From: Haematobia irritans
Lineage: Eukaryota; Arthropoda; Insecta; Diptera; Muscidae
DNA: 64,000 nucleotides
Assembly: GCF_050003625.1 (NCBI RefSeq)
Contig: NC_134398.1
Location: 111,514,145-111,578,144, forward strand
Direction: 5' to 3'
Program-made: the position numbers and the translations under genes
Shown: piece by piece, positions 1 through 10,230 of the stretch
How the letters are laid out: each line of letters begins with the position of its first letter
Numbering within the stretch: the stretch's first letter is position 1
Notes under the pieces: model-generated
What the model was told of the DNA's origin: nothing
The model's database searches: none
Seen by the model: the letters and a program-made list of their open reading frames with translations, nothing else

Positions 1-541
1 CAATCGGTTATTCCCGCACAATAGCCACTCAATGTTTGGACAATAACCTGGAGCACAGCTACCAACCGGCGGTATATACACATTGTATAGCTCTATCTCG
101 GCAGCCCCAGACTTGACCATATACGTGTCACTAGTGTCTGGCACAAGCGCGATAGGTCTATACTGCACGGAACGGTGTATTATGAAAGCCAGGCCACCAC
201 CTCCACTTCTTGTGCGATCCTTTCGAAGCACATTGTATCCATCACAATGGTGGAATTCAGCTTGGTCTCGTGGATCGCTGCGACCATTATCCTTTTCCGA
301 TTCATAAAGTCCACGATTTCGCTAATTTTACCTCGGAGCCCGTTGCAATTAAATTGCAAAAACGATGCACTATCCGGAACTGGAACAACAATATTCGGTA
401 TAAGATGCTGCGGCGGAGAATATTGTTGAACGGGAGATGTCGGGGGGGTCGCATAGTCAGACGACCCACTGCTGCTATCGCTGGCACAGCATCCTGCCAC
501 GTAGTCAGTGTGACTATACTCCCGCAGCGATGTTAAGCCGG
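1..541 (-). mobile_element. 5'-truncated LINE fragment, N-terminal and endonuclease part, cut by the window edge
   Basis: This stretch repeats 3742-4290 almost base for base, so it is a second copy of the LINE at 1097-4563, in the same orientation. It encodes the linker after the zinc finger and the start of the AP-type endonuclease (QFNCNGL, then AIHETKL). Relative to the longer copy it lacks about 20 bp near 118 and has about 12 extra bp near 470. Its 5' end stops at 541, just before the region that would encode the zinc finger, and its 3' end lies outside the window. It is a dead fragment. Confidence 0.85.
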
Positions 542-1080
542 AACGAATATTATTCGTTGTATGAATGAAATTTATTCATTGTATGGATGCAGCTTATACG
601 TTGTATGAACGAAAATCATTCATTGTATAAACCCAGTTTTTTCATTGTATGAATGAAAGGCGAACGTTGTATAAATGAACACAAACGTTATATTAATGAA
701 ACCAACCAATTATTGCATTTGAATGTAGTGTATTATTTTTTGTTAAGATCTTATAAATAGGATTTATACACTCGTACAGTAGGAAATAATATTTATTGAT
801 AAATTAAGTAATTTAATAATCATATAGTATTACTTTCACTTAAGAAAAATTTCTAAGACCAAAAAATGATAATCGTATCGCCTTGTCCATTTATCCAATT
901 TATTTTTGCAACCAAGATTCGTTGCGGTAATTGTTCCGCCTTCTTCATCTGAAAGTTCACTTCCCCGTGGCATTTTCACTAAAGATTAAAAAGTTACACT
1001 AAATTTCTTGCGAATATACAAAAAACACCTGTGCACTCTTCTGTGAAAAGTACGTAATTGTTGTTAAGGTTTGCCCATCA
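542..1080. mobile_element. Left part of a DNA-transposon remnant with near-palindromic subterminal motifs
   Basis: Bases 543-700 hold at least six degenerate copies of a near-palindrome like ttcgttgtatgaatgaa. A matching style of motif (ttcgttgtattaacga) recurs at 4740-5165. The two stretches are separated by the LINE at 1097-4563, whose target duplication shows they were once continuous. I read them as one interrupted DNA transposon; its left terminus is not in view because another LINE copy occupies 1-541. The family is uncertain. Confidence 0.4.
842..973 (-). pseudogene. Possible Tc1-like transposase N-terminal remnant (43 codons)
   Basis: A short frame starts at the ATG at 973 on the minus strand and reads MPRGSELSDEEGGTI before diverging and stopping at 842. 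Many Tc1/mariner-family transposases begin with MPRGxxLSxxExG, so this may be the first ~15 residues of such a protein followed by a deletion. The remaining residues match nothing I recognise. It lies inside the transposon remnant at 542-1080. The evidence is the N-terminal motif alone. Confidence 0.3.
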
Positions 1081-1096
1081 GACAAGTTTTCTGTTG
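1081..1096. repeat. Target-site duplication of the LINE, 3' side
   Basis: The 16 bp gacaagttttctgttg here recur exactly at 4564-4579, flanking the LINE. The last few bases overlap the element's own (CAA)n-like tail, so the true duplication is 14-16 bp. Confidence 0.85.
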
Positions 1097-4000
1097 TTGT
1101 TGTTGTAACAATTTTTAATGTAGTTTCATCCATTTTGTTCTATGCTTGTGTAGTTCAACTGGTAGCCAGATCAAGGAACTCTGCGACAAGGATGTGGTGT
1201 GTCCAGAGTGATCTGGTAGTGAGACGGGTAGGCTTAGCTGGGCAAGCAAAAAGGTAACGAGTGTCATGTGGCCCTTGATTACATATGGGACACACGTCAG
1301 CTACGCTGCTATCAATCACTGATAAGTATGAATTGAGGCGGCTGCACTTGCCTGATCTTAGTTGGGCCAAAACTACCCTTGTCTGCCGTGGGAGGTCTCT
1401 CTCCTCCGGTGCAATGGGCGGCGGTCGGACTTCTCACTGCTTCAGCTACAGTATCCTCATGAATACTGTTCAGACCTGTCTGGTATGCTGCCTGATCTAG
1501 AGGCTCTCTTTTGTAACGCTGGATCTCTGGCTCTAGAAGGTGAAGATCAACCCTTACATTCCTGGGTGGAGGTTGTCTATCCACAAGATGGTGATTCGGA
1601 TGACAACTTCGATGGCAACCCAAGAGGTACTGCTTTGACAACATGTAGTTGTGTCGACGCACTGGGATGATCTTGGTCTCCGCATAAAGGTGATCCAGGG
1701 GTGTACTGCGGAGACATCCTGTTGCGGTTCTAAGGGCAGCGTTCTGACAGGTCTGTATGTTATTCCACTGCGTATCGCTCGTGTGAGGTGTCCACACTGG
1801 CGCTGCATAGTTTACCACTGACCGGCCAATTGCCTTATATGTAGTTAACAAGGTTTCTTTGTCCGCACCCCAAGTGCTGCCGGCAAGCGACTTGAGGACC
1901 TTGTTTCTACCGCGGAGCTTATCACAAATTGCAGTGGCATGGGCGGACGAATGTGACCCCGAGAATCTTGGGGTAATTTGTTGTCGGAATTGTTTCGCCA
2001 TCGACTCTGACATTCAACTGTCTGCGTACTTCCGCCGTCCATGTAGTGAAAAGTGTGGCTGAGGATTTGGTGGGAGATATCCTCAAATTTCTTGCAGTGA
2101 AATAACTGGTAAGATCAGCGAGGTAGACATTTAATCGATCGCAAATGTCATCAACAATGGGCCCGGATGCCATGATTGTGCAATCGTCCGCATAAGACAC
2201 AATCTCGACGCCGTCAGGAGGGGGTGGAATCGAGGACAGGTAGAGGTTAAACAGTGCCGGAGATATCACCCCGCCCTGGGGAACTTCCTGTTTAACTCTA
2301 CGGGGTTTTGACTTCTTGTCCCTGAATTCCACGTACGACTGGCGTCCACACATATAATTCAGAACCCAACGCTTCGCCCTTGCCGGTAGGGACGTGTTCT
2401 CGATGTCCTCGAATAATGTGGTATGGTTGACCGTATCGAACGCTTTCGATAGGTCAAGCGCCACGAGGACCGTCCTATGACACGGCTTGGGCTGGTTAAG
2501 TCCACAATTGATATGTGTCGAAATGGCATGTAAGGCCGTCGTCGTACTGTGTACCTTACGGAATCCATGTTGATGGTGGACAGCTGGAAAATTCTCCACA
2601 AGGCTGGGGAGGAGTAGTGCCTCAAGTGTCTTGGCTACTGGCGAGAGAAGGGATATCGGTCTGTACGATTCAACTTTACTCGAATCTTTGCCTGGCTTCA
2701 GTAGTGGAATCACTCTTCCCATCTTCCAGACATCGGGTATAATGAGTGATTCCAAGGACAAATTGAGGAGTCTGGTCAGGTACTCAACTCCCAGAATTCC
2801 CAGATGCTTCAGCATTAGCATTGAAATTCCGTCGGGGCCCAGCGCCTTAGATGGTTTGGCGCTGTTGATGGCATTGGTAACTTCGGCAGCGGTAAATTGT
2901 GGTGTGTCGTCGGCTCGGAGACCACGTATGCGACGAGTGGCTCTCCTTTTCGCTCTATCACTCTCGGGATGCTCGACAAACAGTCGGTTGAAGTATTTGG
3001 CGCATCTCTTTGGATCAGTCACGTCGCCAAAGGTGACTGAAATCCCATCATCCCTTGTAGCGGGGTTCGAGAGGGCTCTCACTGTTGACCACAATTTACC
3101 AGTCCCTGTGCCTAAGTTACATTGCTTCAGGTGCTCTAACCAAGTGTTCCTCTTGTGCTCGTCGACTATCTTACTAATCTCTAGATTTAGTTCTCTGATT
3201 CTAGGATCAGCAGGGTTAGCACGACGGCGTTCATCACGCTCGTCTGCGAGTCCCGCCGCTTCGGCTGGGAAGTTGGGCCTCACTTGGGCAATTCGACCAG
3301 CGGGTATGAAGCGAGCGGCTACTGCGTTGGTGATGTCCCGGAACGCCCTCTGGGCAACATGAACATGAGGGGGACGGGAGCTCACTGAAGCGGCGATCGG
3401 TGTATTCTCTGAAGCCTTCCCAGTTGGCTTTCTTTTGATTGATAAACGTCCGGCGTTCAGAGGTTATGAAATCGGAGGGTCGGTTAATGGTGAGAATTAT
3501 GGGGAGGTGGTCCGATCCCAATGAAATGACGGGTTGACAGGAAACGTCATTTATCAGACCAGGCGACGCTAAAGATAAATCTGGCGAACTGCTGCAGTCA
3601 CCCATAATTCTCGTGGGGGCCTCTTCGTTCACCGTGCAAAATGTGGAGTCATCTATCTGCTCTGCCAAAGCTATGTCTCTCTGGTCATTACCTAGGAGTG
3701 AATGCCAAAGTTCATGGTGGACATTAAAGTCTCCTAGAACCAATCGGTTATTCCCGCACAATAGCCACTCAATGTTTGGACAATAACCTGGAGCACAGCT
3801 ACCAACCGGCGGTATATACACATTGTATAGCTCTATCTCGGCAGCCCCAGACTTGACTGCTACCCCCATACATTCCATATACGGGTCACTAGTGTCTGGC
3901 ACAAGCGCGATAGGTCTATACTGCACGGAACGGTGTATTATGAAAGCCAGACCACCACCTCCACTTCTTGTGCGATCCTTTCGAAGCACATTGTATCCAT

Positions 4001-4563
4001 CACAATGGTGGAAATCAGCTTGGTCTCGTGGATCGCTGCGACCCTTAGCCTTTTCCGATACATAAAGTCCACGATTTCGCTAATTTTACCTCGGAGCCCG
4101 TTGCAATTAAATTGCAAAAACGATTCACTATCCGGAACTGGAACAACAGTATTCGGTGTAAGATGCTGCGGCGGAGAATATTGTTGAACGGGAGATGTCG
4201 GGGGGGTCGCATAGTCAGACGACCCACTGGCACAGCATCCTGCCACGTAGTCAGTGTGACTATACTCCCGCAGCGATGTTAAGCCGGAACAGTTCCGGCA
4301 ATGCACCCACTCCAAGCACCGGTTACACCTGACCAAAACCGAACGGGGGTGGATCAGGTTTCGGCAGACTGAACAATACCATGGTCCGGGGTTCTCCTCT
4401 ATCCCGGCTCGGACCAACAGCAAACGGAGAAGGCTCCCCGGTATGCACCTTCTCCAACACAAAAAGACGGACGAAACAACACGTACACTGATGTGGCAGC
4501 CGCTGGCCAATGGATGGGGTCCATCGGGTCAATCCGGTACACAGAACCCACCGCCGTGGGATT
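1097..4563 (-). mobile_element. Near full-length single-ORF non-LTR retrotransposon (L2/CR1/jockey-like)
   Basis: The element runs on the minus strand from 4563 (5') to about 1097 (3'), 3.47 kb, and is bounded by a 16-bp direct repeat. It has a short 5' leader, one coding region of about 1,100 codons (zinc finger, AP endonuclease, reverse transcriptase, C-terminal Cys/His motif), a 3' UTR of only ~60 bp and a tail of ACAACAACA type instead of poly(A). Size and single ORF resemble L2/CR1-like elements; the C-terminal motif with PHDT resembles jockey-group elements. Clade assignment would need an RT tree. Confidence 0.85.
1155..4510 (-). pseudogene. LINE polyprotein: 2A-like motif, zinc finger, AP endonuclease, reverse transcriptase (frameshifted)
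   Basis: The frame starts at the ATG at 4510. Residues 35-43 read AGIEENPGP, a 2A-like ribosome-skipping motif, after a hydrophobic Leu/Val-rich segment. A PHD-like C-x2-C-x12-C-x2-C-x4-HC-x2-C finger follows at residues 46-74. The endonuclease shows QFNCNGL and HETKL (3938-4130), GDFNVHHELW (about 3700) and SDHLPI (about 3500). The reverse transcriptase lies in 1922-3385 with GPDGI, FRKVHSTTTA, LDLSKAFDTV, VPQGGVISP and the catalytic YADD. The C-terminus has CPICNQGPHDT...CPAKPT, a zinc motif of jockey-like elements. There are frameshifts near 3940-3990, 3240-3380, 1930-2010 and 1320-1370, so the copy is dead although almost complete. Confidence 0.85.
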
Positions 4564-4579
4564 GACAAGTTTTCTGTTG
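4564..4579. repeat. Target-site duplication of the LINE, 5' side
   Basis: Exact repeat of 1081-1096. It places the LINE 5' end at 4563 and shows that 1080 and 4580 were adjacent before insertion. Confidence 0.85.
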
Positions 4580-5187
4580 AACTTTTTACCGTTTGTTTTT
4601 CAAGACGCACACGTAAACATGTGCTTATTGCCATGCTTAGATGTGTATGTACAAATTACATAGACGCTACAGACGTATTAGAGAGAGTCTGGAGAGGCGT
4701 TTTAGAGCGAGGGTACGGAGAAGAAATACTCAAACTCCCATTCGTATTATTAATGAACATATTTCATTAATATGACGAAATATAACAATTTAAAATTTAT
4801 TTTTTAACGATCCATAGCATTATATTAACGATCGCTTTCGTTTTATAAATGAAATTTTCAATTCCAGTTTCGAAGTATATAAAACGACTGTTTTAAGGGC
4901 TAAAAGTTTCCAAAGGCTACTCTCTATGTGCAAATGATTTTAACAATTTCATCTTGGAAATTTTTTTTATTCTAATTCTTGAAAAAATTACAAAGTTAAT
5001 ATTCGTAATATTAACGAACCGTGTTTGATTAATATAACGAAAAACCAAAACACAAAATTGTCGTTTAACGATTGATTTCGTTGTATTAACGATCACTTTC
5101 GTTCTTATAACGAAAAATTTCGTAATATTAAGGAAAAATAATCAACGAAGCCCGTTCGTTAATAGTACGAACCATTTTTCTACCAGT
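4580..5187. mobile_element. Right part of the DNA-transposon remnant, ending in a CAC...GTG-type terminus
   Basis: This holds AT-rich sequence with repeated motifs like ttcgttgtattaacga and cgtaatattaacgaa (4740-5165), and ends at 5187 with ttttctaccagtg. That 13-bp end is also the exact right end of the transposon at 14544-17023 and the left end of the fragment at 49956, so it is probably a shared terminal inverted repeat reading CACTGGTAGAAAA inward. No transposase is visible. Confidence 0.45.
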
Positions 5188-5386
5188 GTAGAACTCCTGT
5201 TTATGGACCTAATACATTGAGATATCTAAGCGCCCAAGAAGTCAATTCTGGAGATCGATCTATATGCACGGTTGCCACAGTTGTTAGAATTCTACCAAAA
5301 TGATGGATTTTTTACTGGTTGGTTTTAGAATTCTTGATGTTTTGGTAGATTTCTCTACAACTAAGAGGTACTTCAATTTTCAATAT
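5188..5386. other. Spacer with no recognisable feature
   Basis: Unique-looking AT-rich sequence between the transposon end at 5187 and the solo LTR. No coding frame or repeat was recognised. Confidence 0.4.
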
Positions 5387-6011
5387 TGTTACGAATTTGA
5401 TAATTATAGATTTAAGTTTATTTAAATTAGTTTCCGTTAATTTAAAATTTCAAATTGTAACGATAAAATTTCGTTATCACTTGTTGGAATCATCTATTCA
5501 TTTTCTGGTACTTTCCTAAATTTCTTCTATGTTCTTTTGTTTGCTTATTTTCATATCGAAATGTTAGTTCTTACTCTCTCATAGTATAACAACCCCTTTG
5601 CTTTGTTATTTTGCATTCTCATTTCATCTCATTGTCTATTGTCATTGTTATTTTTGTTGTAGTAATGCAAGCATATATCTATGTGAGTGTATATGTGTTT
5701 GGCAGCCACCAGATGAATAACGTAATGGTCGTAGATTCATCTAGCGTTATCAAAGAATGTTCTGGCGTTGCCAGAATATTGTAGTGCTGGCAGAATATTC
5801 TCGCATTGCGAAACCGTCATATATAAAAGCGCTCGCATGCTGCTAACGAGTCAGTCTTAATTAAAGCGTCAAACGAATAACATCAGTGTGAACGAATTGT
5901 AAAGTGAATTAGTGTAAAGTCATAGTAAATAAATTGTAGATTAACGTTATTGAAACGAACAGTATTTTAGTTGACGGGTAATTAAAAACGCCTAAATATA
6001 AAAACGTAACA
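5387..6011 (+). mobile_element. Solo LTR of a Ty3/gypsy-type retrotransposon
   Basis: The 625-bp block begins TGTTACG and ends CGTAACA, a perfect 7-bp inverted terminus of LTR type, and is flanked by the 4-bp duplication atat (5383-5386 and 6012-6015). ATAT/TATA-like 4-bp targets are typical of gypsy-group elements. It contains a core promoter (5820-5856) and an AATAAA at about 5930 within R/U5. No primer-binding site, polypurine tract or gag/pol adjoins either side, so it is best explained by recombination between two LTRs of a former provirus-like element. Confidence 0.8.
5820..5856 (+). promoter_or_regulatory. LTR core promoter: TATA box and initiator
   Basis: TATATAAAAGC at 5820-5830 is followed about 31 bp downstream by TCAGTC at 5851-5856, a match to the arthropod initiator TCAGT at the right spacing. 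This sets the probable U3/R boundary of the solo LTR and fixes its orientation as plus. Confidence 0.65.
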
Positions 6012-6015
6012 ATAT

Positions 6016-6973
6016 AAATGGAATTTTCTATAAAATAAAATTTTAAAATAATTTCCTATAGACATAAAATTTTAAGAATTTTTTTCACGAAATTATAGAG
6101 AAAACATTAATGTAAAAATATATACATCAAAGATAGAGACTTGGCAACTCTAATACTTTGTCTATGGTCAAAGGACTAGTTAGTGATAATATGACATCTT
6201 TCGTTTCGAAATTTACTCTTATAGTTTTATATTCATGTAACGGAAAATCCACATATGTGAACAATATTGACCAACTTCAATGAACTTAGATTGTTGTTTG
6301 TGGATTTGATTAAGAAAGTAAGTAAAATAATTATTAGACGACACCGTCTTACAGATTTTTCATCAATATTTTGGATTTCTTATCTATTTAGTTTATTTTT
6401 GCGATAAGAAAAGCCAACGGTACTCTTTTGAAGCAGAATGTCGTAAAAAATGGACTGGAATGGGCTGGAATTTCCAGATTTTCTATGTCATATCCAGTTA
6501 CAAGCTATTCAATAATATTTCCAGCTAAATATACTTTTGAAATAATATTTCAATAGAAAAGTCTATACGTTTAGTTATTTATCTTTTTCATTCTCAATAA
6601 GGTGATTTTTGAGTGTTAATTAATATTAACCGGCACTCAATTACACCCAGAGAGAGAAAGCGTAGTAACTCAAAATTAGAGTTACTACCTAATAGGTGCG
6701 ATATTTATTATCTATAAGAACGGTATTAAACCTATTTTGCCTTTTTCTGTATATTTAGTTAGTAAGAAAAGATTGAATGAAAAATATGTTCTTATTTTTT
6801 TATTTAATTAAAATTACTTTATTTTATGTTTATGAAAATACCGAATTATAAATATTTTGTTATGTTTTATTATTTATTTAAATATTTTAATAAATAGTTT
6901 TATTTCTCATAGTTGGGGATTTACGAAATCCACTTTTTTTATCCAGCCAACTTTTTCCAAAATTCCAGACAAT
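6016..6973. other. AT-rich stretch without a gene
   Basis: About 960 bp of AT-rich DNA. At 6016-6110 it contains a few degenerate copies of the taaaattttctatag motif that is tandemly repeated at 52005-52410. A small inverted repeat (gtaactcaaaattagagttac, split by a few bases) lies near 6665-6690. The right part presumably includes the upstream end of the Tc1 element, but I could not identify a terminal inverted repeat. Confidence 0.35.
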
Positions 6974-7884
6974 ATGCCATTTGAATCTGGCAACCCTAGC
7001 CCCATATCGAGAGATCGCAAAAAATATAACATATCAGTTGAATTAATAAATAAAATAAAAAATTTGAATAATTTGGAAATTATTGGTAATCCAGCAGGTC
7101 GCCCAAAAAAACTTTTTCCGGCTGATAGACGCGAAGCTAAGCGATTGATCGTTAACGGTGCAGTAAATGCAGCTGTTGAGGTCAAGCAAATATTAAATGA
7201 GGAACATAACTTAAATGTGAGTACCAAAACTGTTCGTAGAAGCTTGAAAGCCAGTGGGTTAGTAGCAAGGGCAAAACCAAAAAAGCCGCTTTTGATCAAC
7301 AAAAAGAGAAAAAAACGCCTGAATTTTCCAAAAAATACGAAAACTTCAGAATAGACGATTTAACTTGACGATAACTTGATCAGATGAGACAAAAATCAAT
7401 AGAATTGGCTCTGATGGATGGCAGCGGACATGGGTGGATAAAAGCGTTGGAGTTAAAGAGCGTGGAAACCAACTTGGAGTATTTCGCCGAATAAGAGGTA
7501 CTATATCACCATTCTTGAAGATTCATATCTTCCAAGTCTGGACATATTTGGCTTGAAACCAGGACAAAACGAAGCCTTCATGCAGGATAACGATCCTAAG
7601 CATACTGCGAAAAAGGCTAAAAAGTCGTTCGAAGAAACTGGTATCAAGCTTTTAGATTGGGCTCCCCAATTGCCCGATTTAAACCCAATCGAACATCTTT
7701 GGCCTATTTAAAAAGAAGGATTGTTGCTAAAAAGTATCCGCCTAAGACCGTTGATGAACTTTGGGAGCGTTCTATTGAAGCCTTGATAAATATTGATCCA
7801 GAAGTGCTAAATAAACTTGTAAAAAGTATGCCAAAAAGAATAAAAGCAGTTAAGAAAGAAATCGGAGTTCACACAAAATACTGA
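6974..7884 (+). pseudogene. Tc1-like (DD34E) transposase, broken
   Basis: The likely start is the ATG at 6974 (MPFESGNPSPISRD). The N-terminal part has a basic helix-turn-helix region with the linker GRPKK (about codons 47-51) and a second HTH ending VSTKTVRRSLKASGL, as in Tc1 proteins. The frame is lost near 7354. Further fragments give SDGWQRTWVDK (about 7410-7440) and QDNDPKHTAKKAKKSF (about 7585-7635), then LPDLNPIEHLW. The second catalytic Asp and the Glu are 34 residues apart, so DD34E. A segment between the first and second catalytic Asp is missing and a stop follows NPIEHLW, so the copy is inactive. The C-terminus is intact to 7884. Confidence 0.85.
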
Positions 7885-8136
7885 TAGAAATCAAATACGA
7901 CTTTCCCGCTAGGGGTCATAATTGTTCACAATTAAGCCCTTGTATTAATATCTGCTAAAACTTTATATTCAAAGAATTATTTTAAGTTTCTGTATTTTTG
8001 TATTCAGTAATAGGAATGTATTTATTAAAAAAGTTGATATTAAAGTGAATAAAATAAAACGTTTTGTTACATTTTCATGAACAATTTTGTCCCTTAAGGT
8101 GGGTATTAAGTTCGAGTTTTTTAACGATTACCCTTC
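7885..8136. other. 3' flank of the Tc1 remnant, then a MITE-end fragment
   Basis: The first ~200 bp are AT-rich and probably include the Tc1 3' non-coding end. At 8091-8125 the sequence ttaaggtgggtattaagttc resembles the end repeated in inverse at about 49068-49090 (gaacttaatactcaccttaa), so a fragment of that MITE family lies here, cut by the LINE tail at 8137. Confidence 0.4.
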
Positions 8137-8868
8137 TTTTTTTTTCTTTCGAACGGTCCCATCGCCCACTTTCCCGCCCCTTCCGACCGTGAGGTCCCCA
8201 TGACGTAGGGACAGCGTACACACCATAATCCGGACCATGGCGGGGTGGAGGCAGAGGGATTTAACCAGCTGCTTAGAAGGACTCATCACCCGGATAAATT
8301 ATAAAACAAGACAAAATATTATGTTATTCAATAAAACAAATGTATTAGTTATCCAAATATGCTAAAATTCTGGACTTCACCATATCAATACTTAAGTTAG
8401 TGTCAACTAGATGATAGATTGAATTAAAATTAATGCACATGCTACGAATAGGCTCCACAGAAGCATAATTCAATCGTTGAAAATCAATGAAAAGAAACTG
8501 GTAATTCCTAGATGCCCTAAAAGGAATATTTATCCTAATCCACAAACTAGCCTATACATCATTATGGAGCCCAACATTGTCCGTCGGCTCCTAAGAGTAG
8601 GCAAATGAATCAGCCTCAATCTAGAAGTGTAAGGAGGAAGAACAAAATCACTGTTCCAAAGACGATGTCTCAGAGCGAACAACAAGAACTGCTTTTGAAC
8701 CGATTCTATCTTATCAATGTAAACATCATACTGAGGATCCCACACGATAGAACCATACTTCAGAATAGGTCTAACAAGAGCAGTAAAAAGCCTCATGTTA
8801 ACATAAGGATCCGAAAACTCCTTCGCCCAACGCTTTATGAATCCTAGAACCCCAGATGCCTTACCATC
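8137..8868 (-). mobile_element. LINE 3' fragment: C-terminal RT region, 3' UTR and A-rich tail
   Basis: On the minus strand a frame from about 8868 reads KASGVLGFIKRWAKEF, then RLFTALVRPILKYGSIVWDP and IESVQKQFLLFALRH (8530-8800), the region after the reverse transcriptase thumb in jockey/CR1-like LINEs. After a frameshift at about 8545 the C-terminus continues to 8345 (FNSIYHLVDTN). A GC-rich 3' UTR follows (8150-8300) and ends in GAAAGAAAAAAAAAGAAGG at about 8137-8155. It is severely 5'-truncated. It is a different family from the LINE at 1097-4563 because its tail and C-terminus differ. Confidence 0.75.
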
Positions 8869-8990
8869 GAATCAAGGCATATTAAAGAGGTAAAGTCATG
8901 CAATCAGGTGACTAATATCGACATTCATATTGTCAAAGGCTTTGTTTACATTCTTTGTTTACATACATATTGCTTTTTATATACATTGTG
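8869..8990 (+). repeat. Partial copy of the GGTAAAGTCA-ended MITE
   Basis: aaagaggtaaagtcatgcaatcaggtgac and the following ~80 bp match 23909-23990 closely, then diverge. Only the left end is present. Confidence 0.65.
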
Positions 8991-10228
8991 TTATTTGTAT
9001 GGGGTTAGTTTTATAAAAGAATTTTCTTAAAAAAACTCTTTTATTTAAAATTACAATTCGGGAACAGCTCAAAGAATCACAATATGGCATAAGGAAAATA
9101 AATGTTAAAGAAAGTATCGCTAAACTGAAAACTGCAATAGCGAATCCATAGTTATGTATAAAATCCCATCATTATGGAATAAAACATTTATTTGCTGCAG
9201 AACAGAGAAGTGATTTATCGCATTTATTTAATCGGTCTAATAATGATTAGATGAATATGAACAATTGCGCAACCATATGTCGATCACTTGATGCCTTTAC
9301 TATTGGAATCATGGCTGGAAGTAAGACTCCAAAAAGGGACTGGTTCAATGAGACGTATAAAAACCTTACTAGCGCTTGACTTGATGAGGCAATTATATAC
9401 CCACAATCAAATTACTTAATTTTATGTTTAAAACTTCAGAGGCTCATTAAAAACGTCCGGCAACCAATTTAGCAAAATTCAGAAGTTACTTTTCTCCTCT
9501 CATGGAGTAGTTTCGACTGGGATGATTTTTTGTTTGGAGCCAAAAAGTTGAAAATAGCACCACAGTGTAATTCTCTGCGATATAGTACAAAAGAATGAAA
9601 TTATACGGCCCGGGAGAGTTTACAGAGTTTTTACAGTATTTTACTGCAAATACCCTTGGTGAATATATCCTGCTTGATAGCCATGAGTCAATTGGGCAAA
9701 CAGCAAAATATGATTCTCATCAGTGCAGAATGTTCTGTACAAGGTTGTAGAGCATTTACAAACTATTCAGGGCGCCCACAACGTCTTGGAGGGCAAAAAA
9801 CATATAAGGAATTTATTTTATTGGCTAAAAACCCCAAAAAATATAGACAATTTGGAAATGCAGAAAATTCTGAACATTGCTGAATCGAAAATAACAGATA
9901 AAAGATTTACAGGTTACTGCCACTATATTTTAACATTAGCTTAATGTACTTTATTGGTATTGAAAATAAACCGAGAGTTATGTTTTTCTTTCAACCAATT
10001 TTTGTATGGTTGTTAGAGAGTGTATACTAACATCATGTACCTTCTATTGCTGCATTAAAATTAGAAGTTACTTTAAATGCTCATTCACACAAAGACAAAA
10101 AGATACATACCTCGATATCTTTTTTGCCTCGCCGTACAGTCATCTCCAATTTCAGGCAAATAGGCGCCCTTTATAAAACAGTAGGGTGATTCGTATTATG
10201 CAGCTACAAGGTAACACAGAGATAATAG
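8991..10228. other. Unclassified region with a weak coding-like remnant
   Basis: No gene is recognised in this 1.2 kb. Two overlapping short frames at 9656-9944 (for example HLQTIQGAHNVLEGKKHIR, ending at 9944) look more protein-like than their surroundings and could be the end of a decayed transposon or gene, but match no family I know. The rest is AT-rich. Confidence 0.3.
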
Positions 10229-10230
10229 AA

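Noticed and set aside
2631..3362. 243-codon plus-strand open frame
   Set aside because: It is antisense to the LINE reverse transcriptase, whose motifs are on the minus strand; no recognisable protein in this frame.
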